DNA of 64,000 nucleotides, taken from positions 1,984,001-2,048,000 of the forward strand of contig NZ_CBDIPG010000001.1 in assembly GCF_965283645.1 (NCBI RefSeq), in the 5' to 3' direction. The position numbers and the translations under genes are program-made. The notes under the pieces are model-generated. The model was given only the letters and a program-made list of their open reading frames with translations. It made no database searches and was not told the origin of the DNA. Of this stretch, positions 36,247 to 43,863 are shown one piece after another. Numbering within the stretch: position 1 is the first letter of the stretch; the number at the start of each line of letters is the position of its first letter. Source of the DNA: Kordia sp965283645. Lineage in GTDB: Bacteria; Bacteroidota; Bacteroidia; Flavobacteriales; Flavobacteriaceae.

Positions 36247-37626
36247 TTATTGATGCTTAAATTTCAATTTCTTTTCTATAGATTCAATCATGATATTGGC
36301 AATATCCAATCCGGTAGCATTTTCAATTCCTTCCAAACCTGGAGACGAATTTACTTCCAATAGTAATGGTCCTTTGTTGGAACGAATGATATCTACACCT
36401 GCAACAGGTAATCCAAGTATTTTTGCCGCTTTGATCGCCAATTTACGTTCTTCAATGGTAATTTTTATTTTAGAAGCCGTTCCACCTTGATGAATGTTAG
36501 CTCTAAATTCTCCTTTTGCCGCTTGTCGTTGCATGGAAGCCACTACTTTACCGCCTACAACAAAACAACGAATATCTTGTCCGTTGGCTTCTTTGATAAA
36601 TTCTTGTACTAAAATGTTTGTTTTTACACTTTTAAACGCATTAATTACACTTTCTGCCGCTTTTGTCGTTTCTGCTAAAACAACTCCTTTTCCTTGTGTA
36701 CTTTCCAATAACTTGATGATTAATGGCGCACCATTCACCATTTTTATTAAATCTTTTGTATCTAATGGCGAATTTGCAAAACCTGTGATTGGAATGTTAA
36801 TTTCATGTTTTGCAAACAATTGTGTCGCTTGCAGTTTGTCTCTTGATTGTGTAATTGCTTCCGCAGAATTTAAACAATATGCGCCCATTGCATCAAACTG
36901 ACGAATTAGTGCACATGCATAAAACGTTACCGATGGTTTGATTCTTGGGATAATTGCGTCAAATTCGTCCACAATATTTCCACCACGATACCGAACTTGT
37001 GGTTCGTTGGCATCAAACTTCATATAAGCTTGTTCTACATTTAAAAACACCATTTCATGTCCTCTTGCAATTCCTGCTTCTATGATTCGCTTGTTACTAA
37101 ACAATGCGGGATTACTCGCTAATAGGGCAATTTTTAATCCTGTTTTTTTCTTGATTAAGTGCTTGTACTTCTCACGAATTTCATCATCTATAAAGTTAGA
37201 CGCTAAATACGTTTCTGAAGGATTTACCATAAAACGTTGCATCAATGCTTCACGCCCTAACAACATTCTGAATTCCATTGCATCACGATTGGCAAGTGTC
37301 AATTCTATTTCAAAAGTATCATTTCCAATTGTTACAGGTGATATAATGACATACCGTACTTCCGAAGTTCCGCTTGAACTTTTTACCAAACGCTTGTCAA
37401 AAACCTTTGCTTTACACTTTACAACGATACTTTTGTTTTCTTGTATCGGATTGACTTCAAAACTTACCCATTCTTCATTTACATCTTCGATTAGTTTTAT
37501 ATTATTAGCCTGAATCGATGATGTTTTTGCGCCCGAATCTACACGTGCTTTAATGGCAGGAATTGCCAAGTTTTCAAAACTACACCACTCTTCACTACCA
37601 ATAATTTTTAATGTTGTTGAATTCAA
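36247..37626 (-). CDS. RimB-RimK fusion: retropepsin-like domain plus glutamate ligase
   Basis: 459 aa. The N-terminal domain (1-140) contains the aspartic motif ARVDSGAKTSS of the RimB/ATP-dependent zinc-protease-like family. The C-terminal ATP-grasp ligase (about 165-455) has KLLESTQGKGVVLAE, IRCFVVGGKVVASM and LLLEVNSSPGLEGIE, as in RimK, which adds glutamates to ribosomal protein S6 or makes poly-glutamate. No ATG is available upstream before a stop, so the start is a TTG at 37626. The gene follows an eroded GNAT-nitrilase gene by 27 bp. Confidence 0.88.
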   Translation of the reverse strand: MNSTTLKIIGSEEWCSFENLAIPAIKARVDSGAKTSSIQANNIKLIEDVNEEWVSFEVNPIQENKSIVVKCKAKVFDKRLVKSSSGTSEVRYVIISPVTIGNDTFEIELTLANRDAMEFRMLLGREALMQRFMVNPSETYLASNFIDDEIREKYKHLIKKKTGLKIALLASNPALFSNKRIIEAGIARGHEMVFLNVEQAYMKFDANEPQVRYRGGNIVDEFDAIIPRIKPSVTFYACALIRQFDAMGAYCLNSAEAITQSRDKLQATQLFAKHEINIPITGFANSPLDTKDLIKMVNGAPLIIKLLESTQGKGVVLAETTKAAESVINAFKSVKTNILVQEFIKEANGQDIRCFVVGGKVVASMQRQAAKGEFRANIHQGGTASKIKITIEERKLAIKAAKILGLPVAGVDIIRSNKGPLLLEVNSSPGLEGIENATGLDIANIMIESIEKKLKFKHQ

Positions 37627-37653
37627 ATCGTTTCTTCTTTTTTTTAAATTAAT

Positions 37654-38645
37654 TTATTTTTTCCTGAGTTCAAACAGGTCTTTTCTTCGATCTCTTAGGT
37701 TTTTTACAGCGCCAAATTGGTTTAATTCTCGCAGTAAATCGATATCGACATCTGCTAATAAACGACTTAATTCTGGAAATTCAGAATCATAACAGATAAG
37801 TATGCCAATTTTTCCACAATCTGTGTCAAATGTTTTGAGCGTGTTTCCACCTTGCATTCCCCAAACTTTAGCTTCATCTGGCGTAACATGTAATTTTTCA
37901 TAACGTTCTAAAGTTCCATCACGTTTGCATAAATAACCTACATTGTATAGTTTTCCATCTCGCATTTCTGGCATGCTTCCCGAAATAACGTTAATGTTGT
38001 ATGAAATGGAAAATTCAGCTTGCTGTAGTAATTCTTCCAAATCTTTATACGGACGCATTTGCCACTGAATAAGTCCTAAGCGCATATTTTTTTTCTTTGT
38101 AACTGCTTTTTTGTTGGGTTTCTCATAGTAAATATTATCCCATTCCATCAAAACCGCAAATTCGTTGGAGCTGTATCGCTTGCCAAATACCCTTTCATCA
38201 CTTTTACAGGATGAAAATCATTAGAAATTTGAAAGTTTAGCACTGAATCGTTGATTTCTTTGCGTTTTACTTTTTCAATATATTCTTTTGGATTTAGTGT
38301 TGCCGCATAGTTATGATAGTTTGGCATTCGTCCTCCAAATACAATTCCTTTTAGGTTTTGTTTTTCACACAGTTCTTTGCGATAATCGTATAAACGTCTT
38401 CCGAGACGCAATCCTCTAAATTTTAGTTTTATAAATACATCTATTCCGTGTAAAACGTCGCCTTCATTCGTATGTGCATCAAATGATTTTTGAATGATGT
38501 CTTTGTAAGTATGTGAATCTTCAAAAGTATCATAATCTACAATGATTGATAATGCACAACCAGCCAATTCGCCATTGATTTTATCACGACTTGCCCTTCC
38601 GAAAACTTATCAATTAAAGTTTCTATTTGCTCTTCTTGCCATCTG
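37654..38645 (-). pseudogene. Broken bifunctional GNAT/carbon-nitrogen hydrolase gene
   Basis: Two adjacent frames together correspond to the ~500-aa GNAT-nitrilase fusion known in Bacteroidetes. Lesions visible by comparison with the family as I remember it are as follows. The N-terminus is absent: sequence begins at YRWQEEQIETL, directly after the VOC gene stop. A frameshift at ~38577-38583 separates EGQVVIK from NGELAGCALSII. A second lies at ~38163-38171 (before NEFAVLMEWDN). An in-frame loss of about 50 residues occurs at AEF/SISYN (~38010), which removes the catalytic Glu region. Another of about 80 residues occurs at RLLAD/VDIDLL (~37750). The catalytic Cys (ILICYDSEFPE) and Lys (RYEKLH) remain, but the enzyme cannot be functional. 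Confidence 0.8.
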
Positions 38646-38648
38646 TAT

Positions 38649-39065
38649 TTATGCGTTTATGAATAGTTCGTTTTCGTTTTTGAAACTTTTAAATTCTACT
38701 TTATAACCATCTGGATCTGTTACAAAAAAAGAAATGTGTTCTCCTGCTTTGTTTTCTAAGAATGTAACTTCTGTAGTTACTTCTATATCCATAGAAAACA
38801 GTTTTGTATAGAGTTTTCCCCACGTTTCTGTATCGACAATAACTCCAAAGTGAAATGAAGGCAATACTTGTCCGCTTAAGCGATAGTTTTTAAAATCAAA
38901 GTTGAACGAACCTGCGTTGGTAAATGTTAATTGATTCCCGTAAAGATTTACATCTACCCAAGTATTTGTTCCTCTTCCTTGACTTGCGCCAAGCGTGTCA
39001 ATATAAAATTCTTTCGTTTTTTGAATGTCATCACATGGCAATGCGAGGTGAAATGCTGCTTTCAT
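38649..39065 (-). CDS. VOC (glyoxalase/bleomycin-resistance) family protein
   Basis: 138 aa with two beta-alpha-beta-beta-beta modules: FHLALPCDDIQKTKEFYIDTLG at the N-terminus and a C-terminal FFVTDPDGYKVEFKSF. Metal-binding His/Glu residues are at the expected places (His6, Glu near 128). The activity is unknown for this clade. It overlaps the upstream NUDIX gene by 35 bp, and its stop abuts the eroded GNAT-nitrilase gene. Confidence 0.85.
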   Translation of the reverse strand: MKAAFHLALPCDDIQKTKEFYIDTLGASQGRGTNTWVDVNLYGNQLTFTNAGSFNFDFKNYRLSGQVLPSFHFGVIVDTETWGKLYTKLFSMDIEVTTEVTFLENKAGEHISFFVTDPDGYKVEFKSFKNENELFINA

Positions 39066-39483
39066 TACGGTTTGGTTTTAGTTTCTTTTTTAATTTACTT
39101 TTAAAATATTTTTTAACTGCTTTTTTGTCTTCTTTATCTAAATACGGCAACGCATTTTCCCAATAAGTCCAATATACATCTTTGAATTTTTCAGTTTCTA
39201 TTACTTTACATATATTCGTTTTTAACGTTGGTACAAAGTGATGCTTTATAATTGTAATTGAGTTTTTTGTAACTCCATTTGATAGTACATGTGAGAGCTT
39301 ATGGACATCTATTAGAAGTCCTATTTCCTCTAGTGTTTCGCGCTTCAGACTTCCTTCTAGTGATTCGTTTCGTTTTTTTACACCTCCAGAAAGCGTGAGT
39401 TTTTTGAGTATTCCAACTTTTTCAATAACTAGAAGTTGATCTGCATTGACTGCTAATAAACGTGTTTTATGAATCGTTTTCAT
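39031..39483 (-). CDS. NUDIX hydrolase
   Basis: 150 aa. A perfect Nudix box, GGVKKRNESLEGSLKRETLE followed by EIGLLI (G-x5-E-x7-RExxEExGL), is at about residues 33-58. The basic C-terminus (KKYFKSKLKKKLKPN) is unusual for housekeeping members. The substrate is not predictable. Its 3' end overlaps the VOC gene start by 35 bp, implying coupling. Confidence 0.9.
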   Translation of the reverse strand: MKTIHKTRLLAVNADQLLVIEKVGILKKLTLSGGVKKRNESLEGSLKRETLEEIGLLIDVHKLSHVLSNGVTKNSITIIKHHFVPTLKTNICKVIETEKFKDVYWTYWENALPYLDKEDKKAVKKYFKSKLKKKLKPNRNESSISPRIAM

Positions 39484-39498
39484 ACGGAACCGTCTGAT

Positions 39499-39810
39499 TT
39501 AGTAATCGTCTTCGTTTACTATTGGCGCTTGTACTGCATCTGGATCGTTGTCATCATAATCTTCATAATCATCTTCATCATAGTTTTCCATCGTTAATTC
39601 AAGCTTCACACTTACTTTTACCAAGTATTTTGTATCGCCTGATATTACTTCTACAGCTTCTACCGCTTCTCCTTTAGCATTTTTAAATTTTATAATATGA
39701 AAGTCGTCATAGCCATCAGGATATTTTTCTACCAAAAGTCCTAATATTTCTGGTGTCAACTTTTTAAAGTCAACAATGACGCGCTTTAAGTCGTTTCCTT
39801 GAGTTTTCAT
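39499..39810 (-). CDS. Conserved small acidic protein
   Basis: 103 aa. The N-terminal alpha/beta part begins KRVIVDFKKLTPEILGLLVEK and is followed by YPDGYDDFHIIKFKN. The tail is highly acidic (YDEDDYEDYDDNDPDA). Flavobacterial homologues are, as I recall, often labelled DNA primase without functional evidence. It is 15 bp upstream of the NUDIX gene, so operonic. Confidence 0.65.
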   Translation of the reverse strand: MKTQGNDLKRVIVDFKKLTPEILGLLVEKYPDGYDDFHIIKFKNAKGEAVEAVEVISGDTKYLVKVSVKLELTMENYDEDDYEDYDDNDPDAVQAPIVNEDDY

Positions 39811-39830
39811 GATTGTATTTTTTGATTTGG

Positions 39831-39995
39831 TTATAGATTTAAAAAGTATGCAAATATTAATGGCGCAACATATTGAGCAACGAGTTTTGTGAGATCGATG
39901 CCGTGAAATTGTAATTTGTTGTTTTCATCGAGTTTGAATTCTTTTTGAGGGAAATAAAATGTCTGCTCGATAAGATCAATATATTTAGTTTTCAT
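39831..39995 (-). pseudogene. speA: N-terminal relic of arginine decarboxylase
   Basis: A 54-codon frame, MKTKYIDLIEQTFYFPQKEF then KLDENNKLQFHGIDLTKLVA, followed by QYVAPLIFAYFLNL and stop. The first ~40 residues match the start of the flavobacterial PLP-dependent arginine decarboxylase as I remember it. The remaining ~400 residues are missing, and the last residues are altered. It could be a residual expressed peptide, but no function is expected. No agmatinase gene is adjacent. Confidence 0.65.
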
Positions 39996-40154
39996 TTAAA
40001 AAATGAGTTGAAAAAATTATAGAAATAAGCAAGAATTACTAAATGTTGAACTAGTAATTAAAAGTGATAAGAATTTGATTTTCTCAAATACGGAAAGTAA
40101 ACACCGTAAACGGTATGAACGTGCGTTGTAGTAGGCACTTAAAAGTATGTTCTG

Positions 40155-40243
40155 TTTCAGAAGTCAGCCTGAGAATTCGGCGTCTTATACGTAAGACAGC
40201 TTTTGGAGTAGACTTCTTTATTCTCCTAAGCCCGAATCTGAAA
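40155..40243 (+). ncRNA. Candidate structured RNA, family unknown
   Basis: Nested complementary segments are visible. TTTCAGA (40155-40161) pairs with TCTGAAA (40237-40243). ATTCGG (40175-40180) pairs with CCGAAT (40232-40237). The hairpin GTCTTA-TACG-TAAGAC lies at 40182-40197, and GGAG (40205-40208) pairs with CTCC (40223-40226). AGAAGTC (40159-40165) can alternatively pair with GACTTCT (40211-40217), as in a pseudoknot or switch. Either strand could be transcribed. No known family was matched. Confidence 0.35.
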
Positions 40244-40461
40244 AAAGTATTCATTTATATAGGCAATGCGTTCTATTTGTGAACTCATTTACTAAACAAA
40301 CATAGTAAAAAAATGAATTGAAAAAACTTTTTTTTATTTTTTTTATTTTCAATTGGAATTGCCTGGGAAATTGATACTTCAATAGGGTTATAAATTGTCT
40401 TGAAAATGAAAAGGAGATTGAAACAAGAAACCACATCATTTGACGTAGTTTGTTATGTGTT

Positions 40462-40525
40462 GTGACCTCAAGTATTGAAGGTTTGATTTTTTAATAGAGA
40501 ATTTAAAGAGAATTGGTTTATTTTT
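40462..40525. repeat. Diverged copy of the GTGACC element
   Basis: GTGACCTCAAGTATTGAAGG and the following ~45 bases align by eye with the ~60-bp element that borders the 1209-bp tandem duplication (59941, 61150, 62359). The match is roughly 70 percent, with one single-base gap. Confidence 0.45.
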
Positions 40526-40621
40526 AAAAGTTAGAGAAGAAGCTGTTTGTAACCAAGTTTTCTTAGCATACGTATTTCGAAACTTTTACTTCAATTTATA
40601 TTATTATAATCAGATTTATTT

Positions 40622-40673
40622 AAAAACAAAAATGCTACACTGTACATAAGTATAGTGTAGCATTTTTGTTTTT
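40622..40673. terminator. Strong bidirectional terminator
   Basis: A 20-bp perfect stem: the left arm at 40622-40641 ends GCTACACT and the right arm at 40654-40673 starts AGTGTAGC, with flanking A and T tracts. It lies 19 bp after the stop of the 52-aa precursor on the minus strand. Confidence 0.88.
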
Positions 40674-40691
40674 TTAAAGTGTACTCAATTC

Positions 40692-40850
40692 TTAACCAAG
40701 AGGTGATCTCAAATCTCTTTTAGGTGCGTCGTTCGTTTCTTCAGTACATGTAGTATCCACAAGTCCACCAAGAAGTGTTTCCATTTGGTGAAACTTTAAA
40801 ACCTTAGTTTTTTTTAATTTTAAAGACTTTTCACTTTTTTTATTTTTCAT
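40692..40850 (-). CDS. Orphan RiPP precursor, 52 aa
   Basis: A small minus-strand ORF: MKNKKSEKSLKLKKTKVLKF then HQMETLLGGL and the core VDTTCTEETNDAPKRDLRSP-LG. The Lys/Leu leader with Gly-Gly at 28-29 matches the other lanthipeptide-type precursors here. The core has one Cys (35) beside a Thr-Thr and further Thr residues, permitting at most one thioether. It is the first gene downstream of the radical SAM gene (258-bp gap) on the same strand, so it could be a second substrate of that locus. TATATTTG at 40879-40872 is a possible -7 element. Confidence 0.72.
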   Translation of the reverse strand: MKNKKSEKSLKLKKTKVLKFHQMETLLGGLVDTTCTEETNDAPKRDLRSPLG

Positions 40851-41108
40851 AATTATAAGAATTTATTCAATCAAATATAGCTATTTTTTTTGTAACTATC
40901 TAGCCCTCAATTCTTTTTTAAGGAGTTTTTATTTTCTCATTTACACATGCGTTATCGTAAGTTTAAAGAAGAAATAGCAACGTAGTTTTAGGGAATTGAA
41001 CGTATAAGAAAATACAATCCACTTACAATTAGTTTGTTATAATTTCAGAATAGTATACTGAAAAATAGCATCTAGTATTCTTCTATAAAAATGATATGAG
41101 ATTAATTG

Positions 41109-42284
41109 CTACATTCCATTGGAAAATAATATTTCACATTTGGCACAAATAGGCATCAATTCGTTGTTATGTGTTTTTCTAAATTTATGAAATGTTTCGC
41201 CATGCCATACTTCTTTCATAGAGTTTTTGTGAAGACTTCCCATTTTAAATTCAGTGAATTTTTTACATGAAACTACACTTCCAGAAGGCATTACATCCAT
41301 ACGGTTTGAAATTCCTAAACAGGTAGATTTACATGAAGGCGCTTTGGATTTTCCTTCAAGATATCCTTTGATTTCGTGCAATTCCAAGTTTGGCTGAAAA
41401 CGTATTCTAATCTTCCAAGTTTTAGCTAAGATTCGATTTATTTGAGCAAGTAAATCATTTAACTTGTTTATATCAATATGAAAATCAAATGATTCCCACG
41501 TTTTTCTTCGAATGCGCGACTTTTCAAGCCACGAATAGTTTTCGTTGTAAAAGTTAGTCATCTTTTCTGCTTCATCATCAGGAATGTACCATGGAAAGTT
41601 AAAATACAACGTGTCAATTCCTTTTTCTTCAAAGTATTCACAACATTCGTATAAATGCGGAATTAAATCTTCGCTAAATACTGCAGCAATGGAAATATGA
41701 CCTTTGTAGATATCTTGTTTTTGCAAATCGATTAGATAATCAATATTGTCCATTATTTTTTTAAAAGTACCTTTCCCTCTGAGTTTATCATGCTGTGCTT
41801 CCAAACCTTCTACACTTACTAACGTGGTGAGTCTTTCAGATATTTTTATCAATGAATCTACTTTTCGTTTGATGGATAGTCCGTTCGTACAAACTACCGT
41901 ATCTCTCGGATCATTTGCCAATAATTCTACCAATTCATTCCAATATGTATAAATCATTGGTTCGCCGCCCCATAAATAAAAATGTGATTTTGTGTGACGT
42001 GTTGCTGCAAATAGTTTTTTTACAATTTCAATGTCTAAATCTCCTTGAACTTTTACTTCGCTTTTGTCTAATTGTCTATGAAAACCAGCATCATTCCATT
42101 GGAAACAATGTGTACAACGCAAATCACATCTATTGGTTAGTTTTAATCCTATTTCACGTGGCACTTCTGTGGCAAACGTAGGATCTTTTAATCGTTCCGT
42201 ATAGCATTTTCGCGTGAAATCAATTTTCTCTTTAAATCGCTGTAATGATTCTACGGTATAGGGTTTGGTGCTTTTTGGTTGCAT
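41109..42284 (-). CDS. Radical SAM/SPASM peptide-modifying enzyme
   Basis: 391 aa. The radical SAM motif CDLRCTHC (C-x3-C-x2-C, about residues 53-60) is followed by the GGEP motif (WGGEPMIYT). The C-terminal SPASM-type region has CKSTCLG, SCKKFTEFKMGSL and PICAKC, for auxiliary Fe-S clusters. SPASM enzymes commonly install thioether or C-C crosslinks, or epimerise residues, in ribosomal peptides. It is the last enzyme gene of the 47.3-41.1 kb operon, 57 bp after the ACP gene. Its substrate is inferred to be the 64-aa GG-leader peptide and/or an ACP-bound group. Confidence 0.85.
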   Translation of the reverse strand: MQPKSTKPYTVESLQRFKEKIDFTRKCYTERLKDPTFATEVPREIGLKLTNRCDLRCTHCFQWNDAGFHRQLDKSEVKVQGDLDIEIVKKLFAATRHTKSHFYLWGGEPMIYTYWNELVELLANDPRDTVVCTNGLSIKRKVDSLIKISERLTTLVSVEGLEAQHDKLRGKGTFKKIMDNIDYLIDLQKQDIYKGHISIAAVFSEDLIPHLYECCEYFEEKGIDTLYFNFPWYIPDDEAEKMTNFYNENYSWLEKSRIRRKTWESFDFHIDINKLNDLLAQINRILAKTWKIRIRFQPNLELHEIKGYLEGKSKAPSCKSTCLGISNRMDVMPSGSVVSCKKFTEFKMGSLHKNSMKEVWHGETFHKFRKTHNNELMPICAKCEILFSNGM

Positions 42285-42341
42285 GATGTGTAGTGTTTGT
42301 CAAAGGTTTGTACATGTAATTTGAAAACATGTGATTTCATT

Positions 42342-42581
42342 TTATGCTTGCTCGCGCTCAATGAATTCTTTTAGTGTTTTGTACGTAAAAAATGTTTTTA
42401 CATCAACCTCTTCTAAATCAACTTCAACTCCAAAAACATTTTCAATTTCTAAAATAAAGTACATCACATTAAGTGATGTTAATCCGAAATCTGTAGTAAG
42501 ATTGGTTTCTTCCTGAATATTTTCTGGAGTAATGGTTTCTTCTAAAATTTCGGTGAGTATGGCCGCTAATTTTTCTTTCAT
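42342..42581 (-). CDS. Acyl carrier protein (first of two)
   Basis: 79 aa, four-helix carrier protein. The phosphopantetheine site is the Ser in DFGLTSLNVMYF (Ser37 area), with TSL in place of the canonical DSL. It is embedded in the RiPP-like operon and not in a fatty-acid operon, so it should carry a specialised acyl or aminoacyl group. It is most similar in layout to the 91-aa ACP at 57.3 kb. The AMP-ligase at 53.7 kb is a candidate loading enzyme. Confidence 0.88.
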   Translation of the reverse strand: MKEKLAAILTEILEETITPENIQEETNLTTDFGLTSLNVMYFILEIENVFGVEVDLEEVDVKTFFTYKTLKEFIEREQA

Positions 42582-42606
42582 GCGTTTGTGTATAATTTTT
42601 TATGCG

Positions 42607-42936
42607 CTATTTCCTTATTGCTTCAATGGTTTTATCTCCGTCTTGATCAAATTTGTGATATTCTCTAACTTCTAAATCGTCATAAAATAAGCAATAGGCT
42701 ACTTCTCCATTTTTGTGAAAGAACAAAATAATTTGATCCGTAATACATTGCTCGTTTTTTACTGTATAATGTATTTTGTATTTTATATAAAATATACTTC
42801 CTGTTTTGAAATATTCACGCGCAATTTCTTCATTACTTACATAAATTGCATCTTCAGTAGGAAAACGCATTTCAAAAACTTTTTCAAATTGTGCTTTCAG
42901 TTTTTCTTCAAAAGAGTCTACTTGTACGATTTTCAT
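42607..42936 (-). CDS. Small hypothetical protein in the RiPP-like operon
   Basis: 109 aa, alpha+beta. The N-terminal helix SFEEKLKAQFEKVFEM is followed by beta-strands (SIFYIKYKIHYTV, QIILFFHKNGEVAYCLFYDD). No family was recognised. It is 25 bp upstream of the ACP gene and 141 bp downstream of the GT2 gene. The position suggests an accessory or ACP-partner role. Confidence 0.55.
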   Translation of the reverse strand: MKIVQVDSFEEKLKAQFEKVFEMRFPTEDAIYVSNEEIAREYFKTGSIFYIKYKIHYTVKNEQCITDQIILFFHKNGEVAYCLFYDDLEVREYHKFDQDGDKTIEAIRK

Positions 42937-43077
42937 GTTATATTTTCAATGATTATACTATTTTAATTAATTCGATTTTTTTGAATATATCGATAGTAAA
43001 TATACCTTTTTTTTGTGTCATTTTTTTGTTGAAGTAAAGAAATGTCTTTTGATTTTGTTACGCAATACGGTTTTAAA

Positions 43078-43863
43078 TCACAAGGCGTCAGTATCTTCTT
43101 CATACGTTCCTAAAAAGTGCCCAATTAGATAATTAGCAAGTGCTTTTTTAAAGTTTAAATCCTCGTTGGTAGCTTTGTCTTCTTGGATTAAATATCGTTT
43201 GTTGTCGGAATGACTCAGGTGAATGCAATTTCCTTTTTTTATACGTTTAATTTCATGATATTCTAATCTGTACACAAAATCGATATCTTCCCAACCCCAA
43301 CCGACTAAATCCGAATTCATTCCTCCTATTTTGATAAAATTAGATTTTGACAGAATGACCAAACCTGGACAACTTCTAGCGTTTTCACCTAGAAACATTC
43401 GGTTGGTTTCCACAATAACTTCCTTTCCTTTTTGATTTTTAAAACCAATGTAATACGCAATTTCCTTAATTTCACCTTCAATTATTTTTTTGGAACTTCT
43501 GTTGCTTTCTGTTGTTTTTTGAAGTGTTAAGAATGAATTTTCATCTTTCAAATCTGCTGTTATGGTATTGATAGCGTCGTTCAGTACAATATCGCAGTCT
43601 AATATAAATAGTGTTTCATTTTTAGCATGATACGCGCCAATATTTATGGCTTTCGATTTGTTAAAAACCTCACTTTCTATATGTATTATTTTGATGTTTT
43701 TCAGTGCAGACGCAGTTACAATTGTATTGATTTCCGCAATATTTCCACCAAAATTGACAATAATGATTTCGATGTGATCAAAATTGAATGTATCATGATT
43801 CTTTTCTAAACTCTGCGCCAAATCTGGTCGGTTGCTCCACGGAATAATAATACTTACATTCAT
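43078..43863 (-). CDS. GT2/GT27-type glycosyltransferase
   Basis: 261 aa. The GT-A fold begins with VSIIIPWSNRPDLAQSLE. The metal-binding LDCDIVL (DxD) is near residue 94, and the galactosyltransferase-like C-terminal motif GWGWEDIDFVYRL is near 195. It has no membrane segment. It overlaps the GT4 gene by an ATGA, so the two enzymes are translationally coupled. They probably act successively on the same acceptor. Confidence 0.87.
   Translation of the reverse strand: MNVSIIIPWSNRPDLAQSLEKNHDTFNFDHIEIIIVNFGGNIAEINTIVTASALKNIKIIHIESEVFNKSKAINIGAYHAKNETLFILDCDIVLNDAINTITADLKDENSFLTLQKTTESNRSSKKIIEGEIKEIAYYIGFKNQKGKEVIVETNRMFLGENARSCPGLVILSKSNFIKIGGMNSDLVGWGWEDIDFVYRLEYHEIKRIKKGNCIHLSHSDNKRYLIQEDKATNEDLNFKKALANYLIGHFLGTYEEDTDAL

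Larger units (their letters stand above)
39996..40691. other. Large gene-free region with structured elements
   Basis: About 700 bp without a credible gene. It includes a small hairpin ACCGT/ACGGT (40103-40114), a compact structured segment at 40155-40243, a diverged copy of the GTGACC element at 40462, and a 20-bp perfect terminator hairpin at 40622-40673. Confidence 0.5.

Noticed and set aside
40155..40243. Glycine riboswitch on the minus strand
   Set aside because: GCCGAA and TTCTCAGGC strings occur and GAGAAT/ATTCTC can pair, but the P3 stem and the GGAGCAA core between them are missing, and no glycine-metabolism gene follows.
40251..40439. 62-codon minus-strand frame in the large intergenic region
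   Set aside because: Low-complexity Phe/Lys/Ile-rich translation of A/T-rich DNA with no start signal.
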